Positions 27,501 through 35,265 of a stretch of DNA of 64,000 nucleotides are shown here, in pieces. The notes beneath the pieces were generated by a model. The model saw only the letters and a program-made list of their open reading frames with translations, did not search any database and was not told the DNA's origin. Location of the stretch: NCBI RefSeq assembly GCF_018141445.1, contig NZ_CP058649.1, forward strand, positions 1,445,001 through 1,509,000, given 5' to 3'. The DNA comes from Vallitalea pronyensis. Its GTDB lineage: Bacteria > Bacillota > Clostridia > Lachnospirales > Vallitaleaceae. The translations under genes and the position numbers were made by a program. The stretch's first letter is position 1. Each line of letters opens with the position of its first letter.

Positions 27501-30408
27501 CAACTTAGTAAAAGCCATGATAAGTACCCATTACAGCAGAAACCTTGAATTCATTATTATATCCCAAGGGACTTATGGTATCACGAAAAAGGAAACAAGA
27601 CTGAACCCACAGCATGCGGTTGTACTAAGCATTGGTAAAGTCATTGAACAAGAATACCCAAATATTGAATGTCGAGCCATGGATATTCAAGATGCTGGAG
27701 ACCTTGAACGTGTCGTTGATGAAATCCTAAGAATGGATAGAAAGCTTTATCTTATTGGTTTTAGAGATGGCATACGTTATGTGGAATGTTTTACTGAAGA
27801 AACAGTCGTACCTCAGACAGATTGTATACGAGAAGATGGTAACTATATCATTACTGGGGGCTTAGGTGATATTGGTATAGAGACAGCCAAGTACCTTTCT
27901 GAAAAAGGATGTAACAGTATTACCTTACTAGGACGAAACGGTTTTCATCCTCGAAAAGACTGGCAATCACCTAAACTGGATGATGTGGATAAAAAGAAAG
28001 CAGCGATGTTAAAAGAAATAGAAGATAATGGTGCTCAGGTTTTTATCTACGCCGTTGATGTGGCAGATGATGAAGGTATGCAAGTGGTCTATCAACAGAT
28101 AAAAAATGAAGTGGGTAGCATTCATGGTATCTTCCATTCCGCCGGTATTGCTGGTGCTGGTTTTATTGTGAGAAAAGACAAAGAGGAATTTGCCAGCGTA
28201 TTAGCGCCTAAGGTTAGAGGAACGTGGATATTGGACCAACTCACACAAGATGAACCGTTGGACTTTATGATGCTGTATTCCTCAGCGGTTACCTATTCAG
28301 GTGAAGCAGGACAAAGTGACTATGTAGGTGCCAATGCATTCTTAGATGCCTTTGCTGATTTTCGCAATGCCAGAGGGGATAGGACCTATGTGGTTAATTG
28401 GGTGTCTTGGAAAGAGACAGGGATGTCTGTAAGGTATGGTATCAATGTAGATACCATTACCAAAGCAATCACCACTAAACAGGCCATACACCATCTTGAT
28501 CAATTGTTGCAGAGTTCTGTTAGGAAAGTTATCATTGGGCAATATAATGTGAACAAAAATTTATTGACCATCAGCGATTACAGCCGAAACCGAATTGCCG
28601 TAGACCTTCAACAGAAGATGGATCAGTTAAAGGAAATCTATAAGCACGATGATCATGAAGATCGTTTACTTACGGAAGATGGCCGCGAAGTAGCCCAAGT
28701 AAAAAAAGGAAAGCTGCTCATATTACCCCATAGCGAAAAAGACAAAAACTTCGATTTCCAGCATGACTGGCATGTAGGGAGCAACCTTTCGAATAATGTG
28801 GAAGATATTCAAGAAAACTTATGTAAAATATACGCCAAAATTCTCGGATATGATGAAATTGACATCTATGATAATTTCTTTGAAATGGGTGGCGATTCCA
28901 TCTTACTAACCAGAATGCATGGCTATATTGACAGCCTGTATCCAGACATGGTCAACGTGGCTAATTTATTTGAATATACCTCCATCTACACATTAGCAGA
29001 ATATATTCATCAAGAATTACTCAAAAAGTCACCTACCCCTGAAGTGAAGGAAGAGACTATCGACATAGGGATGCTGGGTAAATATTTAGATACCCCTATG
29101 ACAGGTGAATTGAGTTTTGCACAGAAAAGGATGTATGTGGTCTACAAGATGAGTAAGAACAAGAACATCTACAATAATCCTTTTGCCTTTAAGTTAGATA
29201 AAATGGAGTCCAAAGAGGATGTTTATCATTGTATTAAGACATTAATGGATCGTCATGATGTGTTGCGGACAAGCTTTTACTTTGATGGAAAATCTGTTTG
29301 TCAAAGAGTGGAAGAGCATGTAGAGCCGGATATAACCTATTATTATCAAGAGCGTATAGAGGATATTGACTATCAAGCATTGGTGACAACATTTGATTTG
29401 AAAAAAGCGCCATTATTCAAAGTATCCATTATTGAACTTAAGGATGGTCGTTGTGTCCTGTTTTTTGATATGCATCATATTATCATTGATGGCTATTCGT
29501 CCAGTATTATTAATCGAGAGCTGAATGATATCATTACCAATACGCCTATGGCACCAGTGGCCTATCAATATCACCATTACGTGGCTTATGAAAAAGATGT
29601 TGTGAAGTCCACAGCCTATAAGGAAATGGAAGGCTATTGGCATGAACGTTTAAAAGGTTATGTTAGAAAGAATTACCTGCAAGACTTCAGGACAGATACC
29701 CTGCAAGACCATGATGGTAACTTCAGTTTGACCCTTAGCCATGAACTTATTCAAAACCTTGAAAGGGTGGCGAAGAATAATAATACCTCCTTATTCTCCA
29801 TGTTTCTAACAGGGATTAATCTAACGATACATGTGTTTGATTCAAGTGAAGATATTGTATTAGGTGTGCCTTGTATAGGACGTGTTCACGAGGATGTTAT
29901 GGGTATTGTGGGTATGTTTACCAATACACTTCCAATGAGGAATTACCCGGTGGCAGACAAGAAGATTTGTGATTTTCTACTTGAGGTTAAACAGTCCATT
30001 CATCATGACCTCGCTAACCAAAGCTATCCTTATGATAAGATGGTGGATACTTATAAAAAGGCCCATAAAGACGGCAGTTCTAATCTGTTTAATATCATGT
30101 TTGATTATGAAAGCCCCAATATGGATATTGTAGAGGGGGAAAGAAGAGGCTCTGGGGACATTGTCCTTCCCATTAGCTTTGCTAAATACGATATGGATAT
30201 TCAAATCACCAATAAGAATGCTTCTTTGGTCTTGAAAGTTGATTTCACCAAAGCATTTAGAGAAGAAAAGGTTCAAGAATTCATCCATACGTATCTGGAC
30301 ATATTACAACACATGACGCATATGAAAGCAGAAGATACCATCGGTAATTTTGTATCAGATGCATTAGAAAACAGTCATCAAGTCAATAAGACTATTTCAT
30401 TTTTATAG
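21565..30408 (+). CDS. Bimodular AT-less polyketide synthase with terminal condensation domain
   Basis: A 2947-residue megasynthase. KS1 is about residues 10-445, with Cys185 in DTACSSS and His319 in EAHGTATG. KR1 is about 845-1045, with the NADPH motif ITGGLGGIG and catalytic Tyr1005. ACP1 has Ser1167. KS2 is about 1230-1660, with Cys1405, His1538 and His1578. KR2 is about 2092-2295, with Tyr2253. ACP2 has Ser2445. A condensation domain fills about 2515-2945, with HHIIIDG at 2637-2643. The KS-to-KR linkers carry the short PVYPFQR and PTYPYKK segments seen when AT is absent; no GHSxG box occurs. No DH, ER, A or TE domain was found. It should add two extender units, keep the beta-hydroxyls, and end by amide or ester formation. 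Confidence 0.93.
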   Translation: MASKMKEENRDIAIIGIGLKISCARDLEQYWEIIKHKIGCIEDFPKYREEEVEGLVNIFHDSDKDPAFYQGSYIGRIDEFDHEFFNISPREASLMDPVQRIFLETIRNTFDDAGYTAERLKQSKTGVFLGYTASSLKDNYIVDIAFNHPELLPYSMTGNMAPLIPSRISHLLDLTGPTMVMDTACSSSLVAVHEACEHILSGNCQMAVAGGMKLNVLPIILDTMKLGIESLDGKTRTFDSGADGASMGEGCCTVLLKPLTLAEQDGDIIYAVIKGTSINHDGTASGLTAPNPAAQSEVIMDAWDKARINPEDIQYIEAHGTATGLGDPIEIQGIQKAFSRFTDKKQFCAIGSSKSNLGHLYECAGIAALLKVIASMRHETIPATINFLTPNPNIDFINSPVYVNTEAKRWDKREGKSCIAGVSAFGLSGTNCHVVVEAYDPPKQEEVTAENKPTLISISAKSDDSLSEKINQYVHYVEENNNTLDYYNFCYNINRYNDMYDRRIAFTVKNKEELCYKLQWVHKHGLSDYPEEKIYHHAIVRDNRDYQSRKMQLKEMQALTDGLNKMLKSVNLEIHDLENICQQIVLGGTPQWELMYDGYQGTHIPLPVYPFQRTRLWLPKKVYNSKKKLFYKKGFKSEHMIHQSEVAERTLIVAWHQQALEELKQAFAQHGSNVETILLEDVDTLAQKKEEVMEKLHETSHIIFQLYGCDSEETDIRKLIRMQQNNLHTLLTLSQWIQKQDSKSKVKLVILSMNSLSVTGNEALLNPQNTTAMGLGKCITKEIKHIKCCYLDYDEATAFKHVMDEVYSENKEEVVVYRDHVRYVECLEEIVPTGQDSSALLVDSGVYIITGGLGGIGYETAKKICELAKDVTLIIISRTKLPFNTDMASADNKVREKYERYTALRHLSKNIEYYSVDVSQYDIMKEIIDTTRQKYGKINGIIHAAGIGGGQLIESTTTEHLDAMLQSKVYGAWNLDQLTKEDDLLFFVLFSSIATVFSSIELSAYTAANTYLDYFCQYRHANRCGKTYTINWATWSEIGMSVEHSFTIDTLFKTITIKDGIKGFLDVLGCDETAVIIGELNLESQIALMLHNYPVKYSDYIMDKLDALKAKNKKDTVKQASSQPPISYSGDSAYKAIEVKIAHACQEVLGYEEIDIHDNFFEMGADSILMGHIFKHINDDYPDQLQLTDLFAYPSVRQLSEYMSSKQNVASQRDRESKERVNKMPVHHGEKDIAVIGIGLDLPCAKNVDEYWELIVNGVSVVRDIPKNRAKDLKNHFYYLGMDKEDIIFNKCAYLDAINTFDYGLFNMSPREAKLIDPINRLFLQCSHSAIEDAGYGGLKIRGSNTGVFLGYTANLGNLYSRILYEIDAGLFGESLPVNQVSMAASRIAYVNDLKGPSMVIDTACSSSLVAIHTACQHIRNGECDMALVGGASITMAPLAGGFKVGFESLEEKTRSFSEGAMGTAVGEGVAAILLKPLSKALEDKDNVYGVIKGSSSNQDGSSFGIAAPNYLAQSEVIQKAWLQAEVEPETISYIEAHGTGTALGDPIEVKGITHAFKVFTDQKQFCALGTIKPNIGHLNEASGISGFIKVLMMMRYKELAPTVFFQEPNQNIDFMDSPVYMSTLRTVWETGDIPRRAGITGLGMSGTNCHIVLEEPPEVDHEDIMEDIPTMCIISAKYQEGLRLIASHLLAWLYKHEDSHLYDILYTLATGREHYHYRVGFQVGSIPELKTLLEAYLADEDTHTIYQGHYAIVSENKKNREDHEMTVEEHNALNQATAELVESITDYKDVQRTDALLQAYTKGADIDWHQLYCQQGYHLHLPTYPYKKEHCWMAPPTTLDAIERINFDGFYYTMKWMEEEEEAINLDNSQMGKTYMIFHSSHTALHKISDILVERGIHVIQVYLGEAYEKIDDERYVIGSSLASCEQLFEAIYGYDIDKMIHLASIDEDKEIQAQGNNHLSDYSTIDNSIEKGFYNIINLVKAMISTHYSRNLEFIIISQGTYGITKKETRLNPQHAVVLSIGKVIEQEYPNIECRAMDIQDAGDLERVVDEILRMDRKLYLIGFRDGIRYVECFTEETVVPQTDCIREDGNYIITGGLGDIGIETAKYLSEKGCNSITLLGRNGFHPRKDWQSPKLDDVDKKKAAMLKEIEDNGAQVFIYAVDVADDEGMQVVYQQIKNEVGSIHGIFHSAGIAGAGFIVRKDKEEFASVLAPKVRGTWILDQLTQDEPLDFMMLYSSAVTYSGEAGQSDYVGANAFLDAFADFRNARGDRTYVVNWVSWKETGMSVRYGINVDTITKAITTKQAIHHLDQLLQSSVRKVIIGQYNVNKNLLTISDYSRNRIAVDLQQKMDQLKEIYKHDDHEDRLLTEDGREVAQVKKGKLLILPHSEKDKNFDFQHDWHVGSNLSNNVEDIQENLCKIYAKILGYDEIDIYDNFFEMGGDSILLTRMHGYIDSLYPDMVNVANLFEYTSIYTLAEYIHQELLKKSPTPEVKEETIDIGMLGKYLDTPMTGELSFAQKRMYVVYKMSKNKNIYNNPFAFKLDKMESKEDVYHCIKTLMDRHDVLRTSFYFDGKSVCQRVEEHVEPDITYYYQERIEDIDYQALVTTFDLKKAPLFKVSIIELKDGRCVLFFDMHHIIIDGYSSSIINRELNDIITNTPMAPVAYQYHHYVAYEKDVVKSTAYKEMEGYWHERLKGYVRKNYLQDFRTDTLQDHDGNFSLTLSHELIQNLERVAKNNNTSLFSMFLTGINLTIHVFDSSEDIVLGVPCIGRVHEDVMGIVGMFTNTLPMRNYPVADKKICDFLLEVKQSIHHDLANQSYPYDKMVDTYKKAHKDGSSNLFNIMFDYESPNMDIVEGERRGSGDIVLPISFAKYDMDIQITNKNASLVLKVDFTKAFREEKVQEFIHTYLDILQHMTHMKAEDTIGNFVSDALENSHQVNKTISFL

Positions 30409-30410
30409 GA

Positions 30411-30515
30411 AAGTCCTCTGAATTTAGCATATGAAATAGAAACGTTTTCATATGCGTCAAGGAATCTTTCCTAACGCAACAACTTGCTTCGCAAGATGCG
30501 ACGTAGTCGCTTTGT
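30411..30515. repeat. Dispersed intergenic element, family B copy 1
   Basis: About 105 bp right after the PKS stop. It shares an ordered series of blocks with 55508-55614: TCTGAATTTA, CATATGAAATAGAA, GCGTCAA and then ACTTGCTTCGCAAG and GACGTAGTCGC against ACTTACTTCGTAAG and AACGTAGTCGC. Small hairpins are CTTGC-TTC-GCAAG and GCGAC-GTA-GTCGC. The two copies keep the hairpins while the bases differ, which suggests a structured element. Confidence 0.7.
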
Positions 30516-30601
30516 TTTAATGTGGTCATAACTTGACTTAACTAGGTAACGTTGTACCAAGAGAGATAATTGCGTTTCTCACTTTAGGGAGGAGAAGGAC
30601 T

Positions 30602-30865
30602 ATGAATCACGATGAAATGAAAGAAAAACTAATAGCGTATATCAAAGAAAAACTTCAAGTGGATGATATCACGGATACAACGGAGCTGGAAGAACTTGGA
30701 GAATTTAGTTCAATTTTTGTTGTAGAGCTCATTTTATTCATCGAAGAGAATTTCGATCTTGAAGTTTCAGATGAAGATTATGGTATGGAAAATTATAAAG
30801 ATGTAGCAACCATTGTGGCGTTAGTCATAAGAAACAAAGATAATAACCAAGAGGCTGTCTTATAA
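30602..30865 (+). CDS. Second free-standing carrier protein (aminoacyl-ACP candidate)
   Basis: An 87-residue ACP of acidic composition. The probable phosphopantetheine Ser is Ser37 in GEFSSIFVVEL, where Ser-Ser-Ile stands in place of the usual Asp-Ser-Leu. Helices before and after, with LILFIEENFDLEVSDEDY, match the carrier fold. It starts after AGGGAGGAG. It is separated from the PKS by an element of repeat family B and precedes two ABC genes and an aaRS-like ligase. Its position after a C-terminated assembly line suggests it carries the acceptor amino acid for that condensation domain; the FkbJ-type ACP upstream serves the other pathway. Confidence 0.82.
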   Translation: MNHDEMKEKLIAYIKEKLQVDDITDTTELEELGEFSSIFVVELILFIEENFDLEVSDEDYGMENYKDVATIVALVIRNKDNNQEAVL

Positions 30866-30890
30866 AACAGTTTAGCTAGAAATATTTAAT

Positions 30891-30996
30891 ATAAGAGGTT
30901 AAGCTTTTTAGATATGAAATAGGCAGTACAGTTGTGTAACATGTTAAATAACGTTGGTACGCTGCCGTTTGTGACTAGCTTAATGCTTAACCTCAT
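30891..30996. repeat. Palindromic intergenic element, family A copy 2
   Basis: GAGGTTAAGC at 30895-30904 is inverted at 30985-30994. The block TATAAGAGGTTAAGCTTTT and the preceding GCTAGAA are shared with the element at 1800-1906. The arms here have decayed beyond 10 bp. It sits between the ACP and ABC genes of the cluster. Confidence 0.62.
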
Positions 30997-31041
30997 CTAT
31001 TTCACTATCCTAAATAATAATGATAAGTCAGAGGGGTGCAT

Positions 31042-32769
31042 ATGAAAAAAGGAGTAAGTTATCAACTATCTAAAATATACGGTAAAAGCTATAAAAGGAT
31101 GTTGGCAGTTGTTTTTTTAGGGGCATTTATTTCAGCCTTGGCACAGCTTTTTTATACATACGAAATTGGTGTTGTCATAGATTTAGCTAATGATCAGGAA
31201 ATTTTGTGGAATACCGTTCTTATTGGTATTGCTGTTATCGTACAAGTTCTCACCAGTTTTATGAAAAAAAGAATTTCTTTTCGTGTACAAAATAATTTTT
31301 TATATCGGCTAAGAAATAAAGTGACAAAGAAAATGTGTCATGCAGACTATAAAGAAATTGAAGCTCAGGATGATGAAAAAATATTATCCATCATGTCAGC
31401 AGATGTGGAAGGCTTTAAACATTGGTTTGAAACACTATTTGTCTTGGGAGAGGTACCTGTAAAAATGGGTTTTTGTTTTGTCTATATCATTTTTATGTTT
31501 TATAGGAGCTGGCGTTTAATGGATTTAATAGCCATCCTCGTCCTATTTGTTATCTCGTTACTCCTTAACAATATCTGGGCAAAAAGATTGTATGCTCTGA
31601 GCATGAAGGAAAGGGAACATAAAGGACATGTGATCAATTATTTCATTAATTCCTTAAATTTTAGGATGATGATCAAGTCCTATAACCTGGAAAAAAAGTT
31701 TTTAGAGGACAATCGTGTCAAGTTAAATGCCTTGAAAAAATCAGAACGTAAGGCGTATGTTTTTCAAAGGATTATGAATTATTATGGTGTCATGAATGGC
31801 TATTTTATGTTTTTGTTTGTGTTAGGATTAGGGGCTAAGAATATTATCAATGGTACGTTACAGTTAGGGCAGTTGGTATCCATGATGTTTTTAATGGATA
31901 TTTTTGGACAAGGTGTTTCCATTGTTCAATCCATACCCACCAATTATCAAAAAGTAAAGGTATCTGTTGACCGAGTAAGTAGTCTGTTAGCATTAAAAAA
32001 CCAGCAACAAGAAGAGTACTCAGAAGAAAGTTTTGTGGCTAAGGATACGAACCCTACAGTATATGATATAAAAGGTGTATCTTTTGGCTATAAGGATGAG
32101 CATGTTCTCAAAAATATTAGTTTTCATGTGAACAAAGGTGAAAAGATTGCCATTGTAGGGAAAAGTGGTTGTGGAAAATCCACTTTACTGAAGCTCTTAT
32201 GTAATCTCTACGAACCAGAGGAAGGTTCCATAGCCTTCATGGGTAAAGGGATTAAAGGGGTGAGTAAGGAAGCATACTACAAGAAGATAGCTGTTGTAAC
32301 TCAGGAAAACTTTGTTTTAGATGATACCATTTTACATAATATACGTATTGTAGATGAACACAAAGGACTGGATGATGTGAAGGATGCTATAGATAAAGCC
32401 CAGCTTAGTGATGACATAGACACTTTGGAAAATGGATTAGATACAGATATAGGTAGTGGTAAACATATGTTATCCAATGGCCAAAACCAGAGACTGAATG
32501 TAGCAAGAGCTTTCTTAAAGGATAGTGAAGTCTATCTATGTGATGAGCCAACATCAGCCCTAGATGAAGAAAATACCAATGGGGTGATGGATGTTTTCTT
32601 TGAAGATTTAAAGGATAAGACGTTTATAGCAATCTGTCACAGTGGTATTGATTTTACACGGTTTGATCGTGTTTTATATATCAAGGATGCTGGGATTGCA
32701 GGTTATGCACCACATATGGAACTGATGGAAAATAATGAAGAGTATGGCAAGATGTTTGCAGAAATGTGA
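31042..32769 (+). CDS. ABC exporter subunit 1 (TMD-NBD half transporter)
   Basis: A 575-residue half transporter. An N-terminal membrane domain of about 320 residues has hydrophobic segments starting at MLAVVFLGAFISALAQLFY, several more to about residue 300, and an EAQDDEK cytosolic stretch. The NBD has Walker A GKSGCGKST, a Q-loop VTQENF, signature LSNGQNQR (Asn in place of the usual Gly), Walker B VYLCDEP with its catalytic Glu, and an H-loop His in ICHSG. It starts at 31042, just after GAGGGG. The second half transporter follows by 40 nt, so the two probably form a heterodimer that exports the cluster product. Confidence 0.87.
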   Translation: MKKGVSYQLSKIYGKSYKRMLAVVFLGAFISALAQLFYTYEIGVVIDLANDQEILWNTVLIGIAVIVQVLTSFMKKRISFRVQNNFLYRLRNKVTKKMCHADYKEIEAQDDEKILSIMSADVEGFKHWFETLFVLGEVPVKMGFCFVYIIFMFYRSWRLMDLIAILVLFVISLLLNNIWAKRLYALSMKEREHKGHVINYFINSLNFRMMIKSYNLEKKFLEDNRVKLNALKKSERKAYVFQRIMNYYGVMNGYFMFLFVLGLGAKNIINGTLQLGQLVSMMFLMDIFGQGVSIVQSIPTNYQKVKVSVDRVSSLLALKNQQQEEYSEESFVAKDTNPTVYDIKGVSFGYKDEHVLKNISFHVNKGEKIAIVGKSGCGKSTLLKLLCNLYEPEEGSIAFMGKGIKGVSKEAYYKKIAVVTQENFVLDDTILHNIRIVDEHKGLDDVKDAIDKAQLSDDIDTLENGLDTDIGSGKHMLSNGQNQRLNVARAFLKDSEVYLCDEPTSALDEENTNGVMDVFFEDLKDKTFIAICHSGIDFTRFDRVLYIKDAGIAGYAPHMELMENNEEYGKMFAEM

Positions 32770-32809
32770 TGATTTTAAGTATAGATGATGAGTAGAGAGG
32801 TATATGTGG

Positions 32810-34423
32810 ATGAAAACAATTAAAAAAATGATAAGAGTGATTAAACAGCATCCAATACGTTGGATTGTTGGTATATTAGGCTATCCCGTGACAACCTTGG
32901 TTGCTAGGTTGATTTATGCTTATGGATTTAAAGAATATGTGAATAAGCTGGAAGAATCTGGCATTACCATAAGCGATATTGTCTTTATCTTAGGCTTGGT
33001 ATTTGTAGGATTACTGGTTGCCAATTTATTAGAGTACATAACAGCATTTTTGATAAAACTATTCCGACTATCTGCACGAACCAACATACAGCAGGAAATC
33101 TATACAAAAATGCAGCATGGTTCAGTCATGGAAACATCTGTATATGATAACGGTGAAGCATTGACAAGGTATAATAAAGACTCGGATTTAGCTGCAGCCA
33201 TGGTGTCAGATGATGTAGTTGCATCCATCTACCCCATTATTGTTGGCTTAGGCTATATTGTATCTATTTTTTTGGTGAATATCTATATCGGCTTAATGGT
33301 TTTTGTTCTAGGTACGCTGATTATTTTCTTTAACAAGTATTTTGTTGAACGCCATAGAAAGCTAAATCGTATGCACTTACATGCCGAGTCCAATTTCATG
33401 AATTTGTATCAAAACACCATTCGAGGGAAAATAAGTATACGTTTGATTAATGCTGGGGAAAAGATTTCTTCCATGTTAGAAGACAGGGCAGAGGCACTAA
33501 AAGGGGTGGAAGATAAAATCGGTAAACTGGAATCCTATAAGATTATTACATTAGATTTATTTACCTCCATATGTGCTACGCTGATGATTCCTGTGGCATG
33601 CCTATTTAGTGCTAGAGGCTATATGTCTATTCCAGAAGTGATTTTGGTGACCCAGCTATGTCGGGATATTGTGGTCCATATTTCTGGATTTGGTAGAGCG
33701 GTATCGAATTTAAAATCTCATGAAATATCCTTAGACCGCGTTATAGACATGATGGATATTGATGATGAAAACAACCAATTGGCTTTCATGTACCAAAATG
33801 ACAGTGAACCGTTACTAAGGTATGAAAATGTGGGTGTCTTCTATGGAGAAAAATGCATTGTTGATCATGTCAATTTGGATTTTTGTGAAGGTGAAATTGT
33901 CATGTTCTGTGGTCAAAGCGGTTGTGGCAAAACAAGTTTAATGAAGGCGCTCCTTGGTTTTGCAGACTATACGGGCAAGATATTGTTTAAAGGCGTTGAT
34001 ATTAGAGATTTTTCTATACAAGAGTTACGGAAAGAGGTTTCTTATGTACCAGAAAAATCAGATATATTTGAAGGGACAGTCATTGAGAACGTTCTTTATG
34101 GGGATTTTGAAGCAAACGATGAGCAGATTATGGAGGCCTTATCAAAGGCTGCCATTTATGAAGAACTTGCATTTGATTATGCTGTTGGTGCCGAGGGTAT
34201 GAATCTATCAGGTGGGCAGAAGCAGCGAGTGGCTATTGCTAGGAGTTTATTAAAGGAAGCATCCGTTATTATTCTGGATGAACCAACTGCTGCCTTGGAT
34301 GGCACTTCAGAAAAAATAATCTTAGAGACATTAAAAGAACTTAGAGACCAAGGGAAATGTATTATTGCCATTACCCACAGGGAATCCACATTGGCAATAG
34401 CCGATCGAGTGATTAACATGTAA
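32810..34423 (+). CDS. ABC exporter subunit 2 (TMD-NBD half transporter)
   Basis: A 537-residue half transporter and likely partner of the preceding one. The membrane domain has segments around WIVGILGYPVTTLVARL, IVFILGLVFVGLLVANLL, and a central pair near residues 140-190. The NBD has Walker A GQSGCGKTS, the canonical signature LSGGQKQRVAIARS, Walker B VIILDEP and H-loop ITHRES, so it keeps full ATPase motifs. The start at 32810 has AGAGAGG at 9-nt spacing; the ATG at 32804 is too near. No peptidase domain is fused, which argues against a bacteriocin exporter. Substrate inferred from position only. Confidence 0.87.
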   Translation: MKTIKKMIRVIKQHPIRWIVGILGYPVTTLVARLIYAYGFKEYVNKLEESGITISDIVFILGLVFVGLLVANLLEYITAFLIKLFRLSARTNIQQEIYTKMQHGSVMETSVYDNGEALTRYNKDSDLAAAMVSDDVVASIYPIIVGLGYIVSIFLVNIYIGLMVFVLGTLIIFFNKYFVERHRKLNRMHLHAESNFMNLYQNTIRGKISIRLINAGEKISSMLEDRAEALKGVEDKIGKLESYKIITLDLFTSICATLMIPVACLFSARGYMSIPEVILVTQLCRDIVVHISGFGRAVSNLKSHEISLDRVIDMMDIDDENNQLAFMYQNDSEPLLRYENVGVFYGEKCIVDHVNLDFCEGEIVMFCGQSGCGKTSLMKALLGFADYTGKILFKGVDIRDFSIQELRKEVSYVPEKSDIFEGTVIENVLYGDFEANDEQIMEALSKAAIYEELAFDYAVGAEGMNLSGGQKQRVAIARSLLKEASVIILDEPTAALDGTSEKIILETLKELRDQGKCIIAITHRESTLAIADRVINM

Positions 34424-34456
34424 AGGATCATGCTTATAAGAAAAGGAGTCTTGTAT

Positions 34457-35263
34457 ATGCATAACGATTATAGTATATTCCATCATGAATACTTTTGTTT
34501 GGACGAAAAAGATACACGCTATGTTGAAGACCTGGATAACAAAATCTGTGAATTTTTGAAAGTATTTGAAGCTAAGAATATCACAATACCTACCTTTATC
34601 ACAAGAGAAATCCTTGAAAAGAGCGGCTATTTTCGTAATAGTCAACAGCAGCTAACTGCCGTTGCAGTGGCTCATCCAAATAAATATGATCACATTCAAA
34701 AAGAAGGTAATATAACAGATGAAACGTCACAATTAAGTGAGTTCTATTTAACACCAGCTGTTTGTCTGCATGTCTATCCTATGTTTGAAAATCAGATTAT
34801 ATCAGAACCATTCTGCCTCACTGCAAAAGCAAAAGGGTATCGCTATGAAGGCGGAGATCATGATGGATTACAGCATGTATGGGAATTCAACGTTAGAGAG
34901 TGTATCTTTATTGGTTCAGAATCATACGTCAGGAACTGCTTAAAACAGATGGAAGAATGGTTGTTTCAATATATCTTAACCATAGATAAGGAAGCAACCA
35001 TACAACCGGCTTTTGACCATTTTTTTGGCTCAGATAGTGAGTTGAAGGCATGGAAGAAATTCCAGTTAATGAATCACATGAAGCGAGAATTAATCGTACA
35101 TATTGATGGACGAGAGATTGCTCTTGCTTCGTTTAATTACCACGGCAACAAGTTTAGTAAAACCTATCATTTTGATCATGATAACGTTGTCTCTGGATGT
35201 GTCGGCGTTGGACATGAAAGATGGTTAAAATTAATAAAATGGGTTGAAGAACAAAAAAAATAA
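34457..35263 (+). CDS. Class II aaRS-like amino acid:[carrier protein] ligase
   Basis: A 268-residue protein with the catalytic core of class II (atypical seryl-tRNA-synthetase-like) aminoacyl synthetases and no tRNA-binding domain. Motif 2 is seen in GYRYEGG followed by EFNVRECIFIGSESYV. Motif 3 is SGCVGVGHERWLKL with its Arg. A Cys-Glu-Cys zinc triad is plausible at Cys103, Glu148 and Cys248; the spacings (45 and 100) are close to those I recall for Bradyrhizobium Bll0957 (45 and 103), an amino acid:carrier-protein ligase. Such enzymes adenylate a small amino acid and load it on a carrier arm. The nearby ACP at 30602 is the natural partner. The start follows AAAAGGAG. It is the last + strand gene of the cluster. 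Confidence 0.8.
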   Translation: MHNDYSIFHHEYFCLDEKDTRYVEDLDNKICEFLKVFEAKNITIPTFITREILEKSGYFRNSQQQLTAVAVAHPNKYDHIQKEGNITDETSQLSEFYLTPAVCLHVYPMFENQIISEPFCLTAKAKGYRYEGGDHDGLQHVWEFNVRECIFIGSESYVRNCLKQMEEWLFQYILTIDKEATIQPAFDHFFGSDSELKAWKKFQLMNHMKRELIVHIDGREIALASFNYHGNKFSKTYHFDHDNVVSGCVGVGHERWLKLIKWVEEQKK

Positions 35264-35265
35264 AG

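Noticed and set aside
31042..34423. Bacteriocin-type exporter
   Set aside because: No N-terminal C39 peptidase domain and no small precursor peptide gene nearby; the polyketide cluster context explains the transporters better.
34457..35263. Phosphopantetheinyl transferase at the end of the cluster
   Set aside because: Size and place would fit, but the sequence has class II aaRS motifs 2 and 3 and none of the Sfp/AcpS motifs. No PPTase was found in the window.
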